Origin: Mycocentrospora acerina
Lineage: Eukaryota > Ascomycota > Dothideomycetes > Pleosporales
Assembly: GCA_022701365.1 (NCBI GenBank)
Contig: JAKUHH010000032.1
Span: 62,001-126,000, forward strand
Length of the DNA stretch: 64,000 bases
Direction: 5' to 3'
Positions 32,614 through 44,536 of the stretch are shown in pieces; within the stretch, counting starts at the first letter, position 1; each line of letters starts with the position of its first letter. The notes beneath the pieces are model-generated. The model made no database searches. It was given only the letters and a program-made list of their open reading frames with translations, and was not told the DNA's origin. Both the position numbers and the translations under genes were made by a program.

Positions 32614-34409
32614 ATGTCAGACTCAAAGGCTGAGGCTGCTGTTCAGCCTTGTAACTTAGAATCACAGCAGGATGTTGTTGTTTCAGAAAAGAAAGGCACT
32701 GCTGGCGACCAAAAAGACATGTATCGTATGGGAAAGCAACAAGAATTGCGCCGGAACTTCCGTTTCATGTCCATTTTTGGGTACTCGATGATCCTCATGG
32801 CAACGTGGGAGACAGTTCTGACGTAAGTATCAAAAGTCTTATCCGTAATAGGGTATCTAATGTTTGGCAGGACGCTCATTATCCCATTGACTAATGGCGG
32901 TACCGGCGGCAGTATTGTCATGTTTCTCGTCACAGCGGTTTGTATGGGCTTTGTTGTAGTCTCAATGGCTGAAATGGCTTCAATGTAAGTGAAGTTCTGT
33001 TTTTGGCAGGGCTATCAAACTCCCGATGTATAGTCGAAATTGATAAGTTTTTCCGACGAAGCAGATGCGGAGAAAACAATAATTTTGACACTGTTAAGTG
33101 TGAAGTCAGTGATGACTTCACGAAGAAACAAAAGCCGGACAACAATAACTGACAACCCAATAGGGCACCCACATCAGGCGGCCAGTACCATTGGGTATCC
33201 GAGTTTGCGCCTAAAAAACACCAAAAGTTCCTCAGCTATGTCGTTGGCTGGCTTTGTGTGTTGGGTTGGCAAACTGGTATCGCGTCCATCGCCTTCCTCG
33301 CCGGTGGTCAAATCCAAGGCCTTATCATTCTGAATAATGCCAACTACGTTCCCGAGCGTTGGCACGGTACACTCCTTGTTATCGCCGTTGCCAGTTTCTC
33401 TATCGTTTTCAATACGCTGCTAGCTCGCAAGTTGCCGCTGATTGAGGGCGTTGTGCTAGTGTTGCACATCTTCGGATTCTTCGCAATCTTCATCACCATG
33501 TGGGTGTTGGGGCCACGTAGCCCAGCCAAGGAGGTCTTTGGTGGCTTCCAGGATAACGCAGGATGGGGCAACATAGGCCTATCTGTTTTGGTGGGACAAC
33601 TTGCGCCTATCTTCGCGCTGCTTGGTGCTGATGCTGCAACACACATGTCTGAAGAGCTTCAGGACGCCTCGCACACACTCCCTCGTGCCATGATTTGGAC
33701 AGCTGTGGTTAATAGCAGTCTGGGTTTCCTGATGTTGGTTACCTTCTGTTTCTGTCTAGGTGATGTTGAAAGCGTCATCACGACACCTACAGGGCAGCCT
33801 CACATCCAAGTTATGTACAATGCGACACGATCAATACCTGCAGCAACAGCTCTCGCTACTATAACGACTGTCATGGCGATATTCGGTTGCGTCAACAACG
33901 TAGCAACGTGCTCACGTCAACTTTTCGCGTTTGCGCGTGATAATGGCGTTCCCTTCAGTGCGTTTCTGTCCCACGTCCATCCTGGTTTGGATATTCCACT
34001 CAATAGCGTTGTCGTGTCATTCGGTATCGCTATTGGCCTATCCCTTATCAACATAGGCAGTACTGTGGCATTTAACTCGGTAGCCTCGTTAGGCACATGC
34101 GCACTACTATCTTCCTACATCATCAGTGTATCCTGCATGTTCGTCAAACGATGGCGCGGGGAACCCCTCCTTTCGTCGAAATTTTCCCTCGGTAAGGCAG
34201 GCATCTGGGTCAACGGCATTTCCGTAATCTATCTGTGCGTAGCGTTGACGTTCTCATTCTTCCCAACCTTCCCACACCCAACGCCCGATCTCATGAATTG
34301 GAACATTTTGATCTATGGCGTTGTAGTTGTGTTTTCGCTTGTCTATTTTGTATTCAAGGGACGAAAAGTGTATATTGGGCCTGTTGAGTATTTGAATAAG
34401 GACATGTGA
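32614..34409 (+). CDS. APC-family amino acid/GABA-type permease
   Basis: Twelve-helix secondary transporter of the amino acid-polyamine-organocation superfamily, most like the fungal GABA/choline permease group, in the plasma or vacuolar membrane. Exons are 32614-32822, 32871-32984 and 33164-34409 with introns of 48 and 179 nt, giving 522 aa, normal for the family. The splice sites restore the signature: ..SMAEMASM joined to APTSGGQYHWVSEFAP across the long second intron, then GWQTGIASIAFLAG. Later motifs are LGADAATHMSEE, PRAMIWTAVVNSSLGF, SRQLFAFARDNGVPFS, and the closing helices before FKGRKVYIGPVEY. The second intron is three times longer than others here and contains an internal TTGGCAG acceptor-like site, but only the 33163 acceptor keeps the conserved motif. 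The exact substrate is not assignable. Confidence 0.93.
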
Positions 34410-34551
34410 GGGTGGTGAGTGAGCCAAAATTTTAGCTAATGTCATGTGGGCGCTATCGTATCCATTTCAACAATGTGATGATGTAGCATAAAATACATTA
34501 TTGCAAAGAAAGTTACTAGACTCACATTTTCTATGCCAATTTTGTAAACTC

Positions 34552-35700
34552 TTACACATCACCCCAAAGTTCACTAGGCTTTTCCAAAGCAACGTAATGC
34601 CCACCACTCTCGTGCTGCCTGTAGAATATGAGATTTTTGTTCTCATCTAAAATTCTCCTGATTTCTGGAAACAACTCTTTCAGGAAAATGAAAATTGCAA
34701 GTTCAAGTCTTGGGGTTAGCTCTATTTCGAGAAACGGATGTAGTTATTGTGTCGATACCTACTCAAAAAGGCTTTTGCAGATATCCTTAATCGCTTAATG
34801 GCATTAGACTAAATAGCTGACGGTAAAAGCATAATGAGCAGTGTAAACCGCCACTGAAATAGTGGAGGGAGATATTTGTAAGTATGTCGCCGAGAGAGGG
34901 GTCCTCATCAGACCAATCAAGAAACTTATCACTAATCCTATACGCAACGGTCTTAGTGTAGTTACAAGCTTGTAAAAATTTTAATAGCAACACACCATGC
35001 CAACAGTGCAAGTGGACTTGCTGACAGTATAAGAATAACTGTACTCGGTGTTGAACTGTGCTCCATGGTGTACGCAGATACTGTTGCACCCCATTTTTTA
35101 GCGTGTTCTATTGCATTCTTTTCATTTACGTTGAGCTGAATCTCTTCGTATCCGTTGTTCCCAGCAAACATGTTCACTTGGAGATATATCAAGATGATCC
35201 TTCCTTTCAGTCTAAAGTACGTTCTTGGCTAGATCACAATGAGCCCATATACAACTACTAAAATTTTCAGACGGAATTCAGACATTGAAGCTTCTAATAT
35301 CACCTCCGTAGACAAGGTACTTCTTAGACTGAAGATGCGCTATCAGTAGATCCAAAACGCTTGAATTGACTAACAAGGTCCAGTCATTCTCAAGTGGAGG
35401 TCCAGAACTTAGCGTATAGCCAGGCAACGAAAGTACATTTATATGGTAAGGTAATCATTTAATAACATATTGCTCTTAAATCGATGTTTAGATGGGTTTA
35501 AATTCATCATAACTTTCTGACCAGCCGTGCAATAAAAGTATCTGGATCGCATCTTCCTTTATTGAAAACAGAGCAACTAAGATCCGAAAGATTACACAAC
35601 AATGTCCCGATTTACTTGCCTTACTATCAATCAGTCGTTCGGTTGTTCTTGATTTGACTTCGAAAGAAACGTAGAACTTGATAGGCAAAATTAAAAAGTC
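34552..35700 (-). pseudogene. Second epoxide hydrolase, heavily broken
   Basis: Relic of a cytosolic-type fungal epoxide hydrolase on the minus strand, scattered over several frames. From the N-terminal side there are KEDAIQILLLHGWSESYDEFKPI (oxyanion HGW region), LPGYTLSSGPPLENDW, and LVYGGDIRSF with the nucleophile Asp. Then come YTMEHSSTPST and SASPLALLAW, joined over a good intron (donor GTGTGT, acceptor CGTATAG near 34938) to ISDKFLDWSDEDPSL, then FYRQHESGGHYVALEKPSELWGDV ending at 34552. The catalytic Asp and His remain, but there are several frameshifts and stops (for example after FKPI and after DIRSF), and no contiguous frame links them. It is a different subtype from the secreted gene at 12.6 kb. 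Confidence 0.85.
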
Positions 35701-36589
35701 TGGATTATGGGTCAGGATTACTATTCAAATTCTAAGCCGTAATTCGTCCGCATTTATGTTAAAATATGATCCTGGTCTCAACACCCTCTGTTTGATGAGG
35801 TTGACAGCAATCGTAATATATTTTTGGTCTCAGTGCTTCCAGATAACTCGGCTATCGTATAATGCGTTCGACAGAGCGTTTCAGTAACACAGGCATCATT
35901 AAAAGTTTGGTAATTAAATTTGAATTGTTAGTCCGCCTCAGCAAGTAGGCTACATAACCACTTTTGTTTTGATTTCTTTCAGCATCCGTCCTTTTAAGGA
36001 TGGATGGAGTTTCGTTCTCTTAGTCGTAAGCTGCGTCTATTTATCTATGACGTCATAGAAAGACATGGAGCTACGAAGAAGCTCGTTTTTCATGGTACAC
36101 CCTCTCACTCTAACTCAAGAAATGAACCTCTTCGCAGTGTGCTGGTAGAGAATACCTGAGCAGGATTAGGTTGTGCCAAGTCGTAGTGACTACTAATTAG
36201 TTTGAATTTCAGTCGAATTAGACATCGCTACCCGGTAGCCTGAACAAGACGTTAGTTGACAAAAGGGCCAACCTCTTAATCAGAGCTATTTTTGAGCAAT
36301 CTGGTTAATGTGCTCTCTCTAAAAAATTGTGAACTTATGGGACCTAGTTGCCTAATCATCTTAAGTCATAAAGCAGCGAATAATTGTTGCAAGTGCGCAA
36401 GTCAAACTAGCAAAAGAGTATTATGCAGAGCACTAAGAATGATACAGCAGCTATCACTGACTTCACAAGAGTAGAACCTGACTCGAAATATCATAAAATC
36501 TCAACTTTTAACTAAATATCACAACAATTAGATTGTCCTGTCGACACGTCCGGAATCCCCAACTAAAAGACTCAGTTCAAGTCAAAAAC
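35701..36589. other. Non-coding region between relics
   Basis: About 900 bases with no motif-bearing frame. It contains the palindrome TATGACGTCATA near 36047, a CRE-type octamer without an intact gene to control. A stretch near 35840-36070 weakly resembles 39290-39510 (shared TTCGACAG-GCG-TTCAG and TAGAA-GACATGGA), perhaps an old duplication. Confidence 0.45.
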
Positions 36590-37560
36590 GAGATTAAAGG
36601 TATTCACAAATTGACACTGAACTTCCCTTTTCACGATCGGGATGATCTTGCCATGAACGAAACTTCCTAATTCTGTAGTGTTGAAGTAAAACATCGAATT
36701 CGTCATTAAAAAGTTGAACACTTCAATAGAAAGTAAATATCTAAAATGTTGTCTCTTGAGAGCAATGCCTGCCGTTCTGTTTCCATCTCGATCTTTGACA
36801 GTCATCTCGACAACGGTGTATTGTAAAAAAAAGTCTCACTGCCTCCAAATGACCTCTCTTCGCAGCGTAATGTCGTGGATTTCCTCCAATTTATCGTACC
36901 AACTCTCTCCACGTACGGAAACCAAATCACTTCTCTATAGTGTCCTAGCTGATGCAGAAAAATTAAACAGCGAGTTGTTCTCTTCTCTGCCGCGCTTCCT
37001 ATTTCTAACTGTGAAGTCCTCTTTTCAATGGTCAAGCTTAATCGTGGAAGCAATGAGAAATGAAGACGCTCTTCCTAACGTCCTTTCGAGCTTTTTGATC
37101 GCTTCATTTAATCTCTTTCGAAGTTTTTCAAAGGTGATCTTGCTATTCTTCGCCAAGTACTTTTCTTTTCCGTTCATAGCCATTAGTCTGCACGTATCAG
37201 GACTGGGCTTATAGATATTCACGGGCTACAGAAGCATCCTCAACGTGTCAAAATATCCGCTAGTAGCAGCGACGTGAATCGCAGTCTGACAGCTACTGTT
37301 GGTGATGCGAATCGCATCATTGAAACTTTCCTTCGCCAGTTAATACAAGATATTGACTGAGAACAAGGTTTCCCTTCTTGGAAGCTAGTGTGAACATAAG
37401 ACCGTGATGTCTGCGAAATATGCAACCAGCTCCTGCAAGATCTTTTCTTTTTACAAATTTCAGTTTTTTGTCCATGTTTTTCACGGCAATTGTTCTTCCA
37501 GGCTGCATGTGCACGGACGTCTGCATAGATTTGGTCATCAGCACCTCCTTCAATCTCATG
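36590..37560 (-). pseudogene. Ankyrin-repeat protein relic
   Basis: Fragments of ankyrin repeats on the minus strand in different frames: HHGLMFTLASKKGNLVLSQYL (about 37340-37410), CQTAIHVAATSGYFDTLRMLL followed by a TAG (about 37230-37310), PRHYAAKRGHLEAVRLFF (about 36835-36890), and VKDRDGNRTAGIALK (about 36750-36800). Each keeps the TPLHxAAxxGHxxxVxxLL pattern, but they lie in different frames, with frameshifts and stops between them. Such repeats commonly form the C-terminal part of fungal NACHT or HET-related proteins. I could not identify an N-terminal domain in 37.6-39.2 kb, where more degenerate sequence lies. Confidence 0.6.
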
Positions 37561-40250
37561 AATAGTCTTAGATTATTTTGTCTCTTAATATAGTTTTAAA
37601 GCAGATTTTTTGGTTTAACTTGATCGCTGTTGTCCACAGTTTCGGAATTAGCAGAATAGTTGAGGAGAATCAGCGAGAAGTCCTGCGGGCCGTGTTCGAT
37701 AGTATGGTGCGATGAAGCTTTCCTAATAAGATCATGCATGTTATGACTCGGACTATAGCATACGATCGAGTAACTTAGATCTTCCCCAAAGTTTTAATCG
37801 TTAGATCTATGATTTAAGCATACTGTTAGGAAGTTGTTCACCCTGAGGATATGTACTGTTCTATCTCGTGGTCTATCAGCTGATAGATCATGGTACCTTT
37901 TTGGCTCGCATGGTACAGTAGAATAGAGCTGTAGTTTCTCTCATAGCTGTCGATTTCCAGAATTTCGAGAAATCAAAGGGCAATTCATCCCCAAACCAGA
38001 CTCTAAGACATGTTTTCGAAATACGAAGAGTTGTAACACTTTCACGGTTGATCATAGTCAACGCATCACGACAAAAGAGCAACAGCAAAGAGATTAAAAG
38101 ATCGTATCCAACACTAGGGATAACCTGAGGGACAAGAGAAAAGGTGAGAAATTGGCGATCGATCCATTGATAAAGCTAGCGCCCATACATGATATTGAAA
38201 AGTATGCGAGGCTCGACCATGAATTCCGAAAACGGGTTCCAAGCGCAGCCAGTGACCTATGATTAGAGCTAAGAGAGCAAAAAATATGCCAGTTATATTG
38301 ACTTACCCAAGAAGCAATCGATTCAACAGGATCTTCGATCGCGATGTTCGCGGGGCTCCTCAAGCAGTATCTGGTGGCGATCGTTACAAAAAATTGCCTG
38401 CTGATCCCGGCAAGAAAAAAAGTCTCTATTCTTTGATTTTGCAACGAAATGGTTTGTGTTTCAGGAATAGATCTAGTATATGTTCACTTCCAGTGTCCAT
38501 GGCTATAGGGATGATTGTGCAAGTACTGAACAGGCCTGAATTTGGGTCTGCTTAATTATTGAAAAGGTGTTGTGATGCAGTATCATTTTTCCCTTTTTCA
38601 ACGTAGGAATTCATCTACAATCGGATCTGACCAGTCTCTTAGATGGGCGGAGATGGTTGAAACCGCAGATTCTCAGTTGAATACCAGAAGCCTAGTGCAC
38701 AGCCCTTGGCAATTATTGCTTCGATTTTAGGAAGTAAAGAACGAATGAATGATTTACAAACATCTTTAAGCATGCTAATTCGATCAAGTTACTCGAAATC
38801 AAATCGAACTACGATCAGCGTGATCCACATGACTCATTTACTTTCCTGCCCCTTAATGTAATGAATGACTTTTAAGCAAACGGACGCATGTTTTAGCCTT
38901 TTCGTTTTAGACAGAAATTTAGCAATTGAATTTTTTAAACTTTTAATTCTTAGTCGTATTTTGAAGCAAGGGAAACAGACGTCAGAAAGTGGGCTGTCAG
39001 CTCTATCGGCATATGGCGCAGTTGTTGCTCTGATGCTAGCATTTGTAGCGCTCAGAGAGACATCGCGGAAAGCAAGAAAGACGGTCCTTCCACTTGATAA
39101 GAGATGCAATAGAAGGCCATGGCTGTAGTTAATTGAGTGATCTAAGAAAAGTTTCATGGATATTATCCAATAGTACGATCATCTTTTTAGTTTAGGTCAC
39201 CGCAATTTGGTCGGAATTAAATCGTAGCCGACACAAAAAGTAGTTATCTGGGCGAAGCTCAGGATCAAGTAGCCCTTACTTTTGGCACTTTCGGATGGCT
39301 CAGCCAACGAATGATACGCGTTCGACAGGGCGGTTCAGCATTATCAACAATCCACCGATTAAAGATAGTTTGATGGCCTGCCGCCATGTGAACTCAACCA
39401 TAATTACTGACAATGTAACGGTAGGTGGTATCATGGATGAATAATATGTTCCGTTTCTCAGCCGAAAATTAACTCAGTCTGTCTTAAATGAGATAGAATG
39501 ACATGGAACTAATGCACTTAGAGGCAGGACTTGGACAAGGTCTGAGCACATTCAGTCCTGGTAGTTATCGATGTGATTAGATTTCAATCACAATGAGTAC
39601 TGATATAGAATGCAACAAGTCAGGACTTTGTTTGATTGCTGATCTTATGGTTACGGTAACACTAGGAGAAGCTCACCCGTCGTGGTTATTCGTGACTATG
39701 ATCTAAATCAAAGGTGAATTGTAGAGAACAACTAAAATACTTGACATGCGAGTCAGCTATATAATTTAGCAGTCCAACTGCACAGATTGTTTACCAAGCT
39801 TAGTTATCTAAAGTTCAAAATTCAAGATCTTTATCATGTCGAAAATCAACTGAACAAAGCTCCTTTTAGACCATTATACACCGCTAAATTAGAAGACCAT
39901 CACTACTTCTTAACCATTAAGGCAAGCTTGAAGATGGAAATAAGCAACTACTAACTCCTCAATACAATAGATGCCAGCCTCTGTTAGTAGTCTATCTTAT
40001 GCGCCAACACGTGAGCATTTAACGCCTGCATAGTATTCTGTTCTTCCATGTCAAATGATACAATAAGTCTCTCTTTCAATTTTTCTCTCACACTTTTTAA
40101 GGATAATATAGAAAAATTTCGGATGAACATATAAAAGAGAGATCAAATTGATGGTAACATGTCTGTAGTTGTGAAAGTGAACAGAAAAGAAGACATATTA
40201 ACACATTTTAAATGCTATGAAGTCTACACAACCAAAGCTTACAAACAGCT
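37561..40250. other. Degenerate region, no confident gene
   Basis: About 2.7 kb with scattered short frames on both strands, none with a family motif. Part (37.6-39.2 kb) may be the lost N-terminal half of the ankyrin-repeat protein, judging from orientation only. The remainder appears non-coding. Confidence 0.45.
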
Positions 40251-41730
40251 TTAGTCATTGATACCGCCCTTGTCTGAATTAGATGCTACCTCTGTTAAAG
40301 TCATAGCATCAAACGCCCGTGTTGAAGACGAGTCGCACCTTCCTACAATTGATACCCTCAGCTTCCCACTCGTAGAAGAGATATTATCTACCCTATTAAC
40401 AGACCACGAAGGACTTGTTTTAAAAAATCCAGATACAGATGAGGAACCCACAAAGTTTGCAAACCATGTACAGTCAGTGGGTCCCTGCGCATAACCGAGA
40501 AAGGTGTAAGTTTTCGTAGGATTAACAATGACATCCTGATAGAACCCCATTTGCCATGTACCGGACTTCGCGCTAGTCCCTTGGTAAACGTAATTGCCAG
40601 TGGGATCACCTGGCGCACTAGCTCCGAACGTGCGGCCAGTTTGGAGAGTCCCGAGATTGTCACTAGGTTGCCACACGGACGAATCTTCCTCGAAATTGGG
40701 GTTGAGAATGACTTGCGTTGGATTTGGCGCTGCAGAAACTACAGAACTTGAAGAGGTACTTGTAGACGCAGTACTCGAGGTAGAGATCGGTGCAAGAGAT
40801 GTTGATGTGCTAATAGTGCTTTGAGCTGTAAAGCTTATCGATGATGAGGTAGTCGTAGAGGTTGTTACTACTGATGTCGCTGATGATGTGCTCCCAGTGC
40901 TCATTACAGACGACAAAGACGACACAGTGGTACCGCTGCTAGCCGAGGACGAAACAGTGAGAGTAGTAATGACAGAAGTTGATACCGCAGTGTTCGTATT
41001 GGCCGATGAAGACGATGTTACAAGTGCGGTGGTTGCAGAAGATGTTGCCGTGATGGTGCTACTAGCTGAGGATGACGATGTTGATGCTGCAGATCTAGTA
41101 CTTGTGGAGGATGACAGCGACGTACCGACAGGGCAGGCTACATCGTAGAAGATAAACGGGCTATTAGAGATAGCATTTAGATTGCCTGCCACTGGAACAG
41201 CGTACAAGTAACAGATAGTTTTACTAACGGAAAAGCTCAGACATCCTGCTGTCGTCTGGCAGATAGAAGAGCAACCGTTGGCAGAGAGCGCAGCTAATTT
41301 CGTCACATTCATAAATGCTATAGGTTTTTGACGATCGTAGCCTGAAATATTACAAGTTAAACTTGCTTGAGCACAGTTTTTGTCGTAAAAAGTATATGGG
41401 CTGTTGCTAACATAATTCAAATTTCCTGAGCTATTCGACAAATATTGGTCAGTATTTGGAAAGACATGACAGAGATGGGAGATTGAGTGACAACCACACT
41501 GGAACAGTATATAACAGGCATGCATTATTACCAACAACAAAACTTTGGCATTTAGAATCTGCCGAGCATTTTGCTGCACAAGAAGTCACTGTTCCGATCG
41601 CGCTGCTTACTTTGTAAGAGTACGCTTTTGTCGCAAGATCGTATCCGCGAACACCGCACTGTGAAGCCCGAGGAGTAGAGATAGCAGTGACAAGCCCTGA
41701 AAGGACTGAGAGACCGATGAGAGCAAGCAT
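40251..41730 (-). CDS. Secreted protein: two Cys-rich modules, Ser/Thr linker, CBM-like domain
   Basis: Extracellular modular protein of 470 aa. Exon 1 is 41498-41730 and exon 2 40251-41430; the 67-nt intron 41431-41497 (GTGGTT..GAATAG) restores VPVSGNLNYVSNSPYTFYD, which mirrors VPVAGNLNAISNSPFIFYD in the next module. After a signal peptide (about residues 1-16), two tandem ~70-residue modules carry the pattern C..C...C.SF.v....C.LY.VPV, like PAN/apple-type adhesion domains. A ~130-residue Ser/Thr/Ala linker is probably O-glycosylated. The last ~155 residues, starting NPNFEEDSSVW, resemble a beta-sandwich carbohydrate-binding module (CenC type). No GPI signal or transmembrane tail is seen, so it is probably released. 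A role in cell-wall or polysaccharide binding is inferred. Confidence 0.8.
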
Positions 41731-43081
41731 GATTGGATGTCACAAGAACGAACGGAACTCTCTGAAGGAGAATGGGAGAAAACTAAACAAAATAATTAGT
41801 GGCAGTCGTCAGTAGGAAGATCAATCTCTTCTTTTATGTGATGAAGCCTTTATGTATAACTTTTCCCTTCCTGCTTATTTGTTTGAAGATCTTTCTTTAG
41901 GGCATATTTTTGTGGACGATATTTCCGACAGCCAGCCACAAACAATAAATTCGCAGAACGGCGTCGTTTCTGGTTGCTTAGCTCGGGCGAAACATAGATC
42001 TTTCCAGCCTGGCCATTGTGCTAGGGTTCGGAGAGCTTAACTACATTTAGCTTTCGACTGATCCTTGCGCAGGAAAATACCTCTAGGAAAGAGGTTACTT
42101 CAGTGCAGCAACTATTCTCAACACGGTCATGAAAAACATTCAGAATAGCAAATTACGGTTGAGACAACTGAAGTAAGTAGCTTTGAGGGGTGGAAGCGAT
42201 CTCATTATTCCAATACAAAGTAACATGAAACTCTTCTAGTAAAAATACAGCCTTATCTAGATTTGTCGTAAAGTTCCTTGCGAAATTGACAATTTATTCA
42301 TGGCAACAAATTTGCGTAAGTGGTAGAACGAAGAATTAGTTTCCTAAATAGGATTCGGCTTAAAAGCCTGGTGATCTAAATAAGCGCTGTTTGCAATAAT
42401 CGAGATCCTTGTAGTGCCTGAGAGTGGCTTCCAGAATCATGCTTGATTGGTTCGGTAAACAGGAACTCTACAAATCTGTTAAGCTTTACAAAATGGACCA
42501 GCCGCTGCTATTAGATCAAATGTCTTAACAAGCATTGCAGACGTCTCTTGGATAGGCTGAATATCAACCAGTATGCTTCTCAATTTATCCCTTGATTATC
42601 GAGAACAGCCCGTCGGTATCCCAATGTTTATTAATTGCGAATGTAGCGATTTAGGTGAAGCTGGGTGTTCAGTGCGGTGTTGCAAGTGAATGGGAGGGAA
42701 GCTTCATTAAACATCGTATGAAGTCAAACAAAATCTCAGCCACAATCGATTTAGTCTACATAATTGCTTGAGCATTCCGAGAAGCTGGGCTTCTGCTCTA
42801 TAAGAAATATGCGTCGCCTGAGAAGTTTGACTTAATAAATGCATATACTTTTCTTTCAACAGTTGGTTTTGTGTCCTATATTCTAGTAGTTGAGTGCGCA
42901 TGATCTGTCTTCAAAGACTATGATCTTTTGCAAGACTCAACTTAGATATTCCATGAGGAACAACTCTTGGAATCCGCACAGACAGTGTGATCAACGGAAT
43001 ATCAACACAGTCCATTTGCTGAAACTGGACCGCCCTATCGTTGTCTGATTTTGGTTCGTAGGTAGTACACAATGCTTAAAT
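41731..43081. other. Intergenic region
   Basis: About 1.35 kb upstream of the secreted modular gene, holding its promoter. The 64-aa minus frame at 42707-42901 has no recognisable domain, though it could belong to the decayed C-terminal part of the HET relic upstream of it. Confidence 0.45.
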
Positions 43082-43330
43082 TTACAACTTTTCGGCAGCC
43101 TTTCTCCAACCAAAGGAGATTGAATTAGCGACAATCTGATCCAAGACTGACTGAAACAATTGAAAAGATGGGTGGCTTACCTGAGCGTTGCTGATAGCAT
43201 GTTTATACCCCCTCCGCATGTAGCTCAGTGTCAAGTACGTATAGCTAGATAATGCCCTGCTTCCTATGGAAGTGTGCAAGTCGATGACCTGAAGGTTTTT
43301 TGGTTTGTTTGGCCACAATTAGGAAAATTC
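43082..43330 (-). pseudogene. HET-domain relic
   Basis: A short minus-strand frame carries NLQVIDLHTS..SSYTYLTLSYM, close to the start of the HET (heterokaryon incompatibility) domain, where the family has a Y-V/A-LSYxWG core; here the W-G is replaced by R-R. A plausible intron (GTAAGC..TTTCAG) follows ISNAQ. No start codon context, upstream conserved part or full downstream domain could be traced, so this is at most a fragment. Confidence 0.45.
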
Positions 43331-44536
43331 ATAGCAACGTGTTGCATAATAGTTTTTGAAAAGGTGGATTTCTGCTCTTTCTGGAACGAGATATTATGCC
43401 CGATATGGTTGGACTTGACGTAGAAAACTGTTTTTGAACAATCGGCTGATCTTAGAATAGCTTCAGGAAAGACAAAATTTAGCTATCCTCTCCTCGTCAT
43501 CGACAGCGCATATCATACCCTGTCGCATCAAATCGTCTGTTATACTGGTGGAGATATTTAAAAGTATGGCTACGACTGAACAAATAATCGGCCCATGAGA
43601 AGGACAAAATCTGGTAGACAAGTCTTGTACTGCGATTTCTTTTAATGTCCTGGGGAAAATAGTGAAAATCTACGCATTAAATAATATCACAATAAAAGGA
43701 ACTAAATGTAGACCAAATGCAAATCTACTCGTAGTTATCTATTTCGGATTCCAGCCGTGGGTCTACGATTAGCTTGGATTGAATGCGTCTTCGAGTTTGG
43801 CGTCTGAACAATGATCGCATAGAAACTCCTGCACATCTTGTTATCACGCACTAAACCATTTTAAGGTCGCGTTGTGGAGAAGCGGCATTTTCATTCAAGA
43901 ATCTACTTGCCTACATGTCAGCAGTGACGTCATAACATTTTACAGGTCCACAGTTTAGTGACAATGTGATTCGGCAACACGTGTAAGGATCTCTATCTCG
44001 TGCCGTTAGACAGGAAGTCACATCAATACAACAGATTTCAATGACAAACTGCGACGGGCACCTGCAGCCAACAACCAAGTTAAGAGAGGGTCTAATCCAC
44101 AGCTTAGGAACAGATGTTCTCCGCAATTCGTTCCTAGGGTGAGTGCAATTCTAGCGGATGCAATTCGATATTTCGTAGTTTGAAATCAAAGCTGCAACAA
44201 TTTTAAGAATGACTGTTCTACGCGACATTTGGTCGGTTTAATCACTTTATCCACTCACATTTCCTCCTGTGTCGTACGTTGGAGGAAATCCTAATGCACC
44301 ATTTAGTTATACAGCCCGTGGAAAAATGGCGTTCAGATTTGAAAAGTTGTTGGTGTAGATCATTAAATTCTATTCTCTATTGCTTGCAAGTCGTGGCTTG
44401 CAGGGTACCAGATCGACTCAAATGGTTCTAATTGAACAAAGAAACTCCAACGCTAAGATCCCAACTCGCTATAATAAACACTTCGCCCATTGAATTAAGA
44501 TCAGGTGTATTCTCTGGTCCCTCTCAGATTTAACCT
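43331..44536. other. Intergenic region
   Basis: About 1.2 kb between the HET relic and the 3' end of mannitol dehydrogenase. A 71-aa minus frame (43911-44126) has many Cys but no recognisable pattern or signal peptide. Nothing else seen. Confidence 0.5.

Noticed and set aside
36045..36058. CRE-type palindrome TGACGTCA as a regulatory site
   Set aside because: No intact gene lies close by, and an 8-bp match is expected by chance.
36714..37214. 166-aa plus-strand frame
   Set aside because: Lies opposite ankyrin-repeat fragments on the minus strand and is Ser/Leu-rich without a domain; probably chance.
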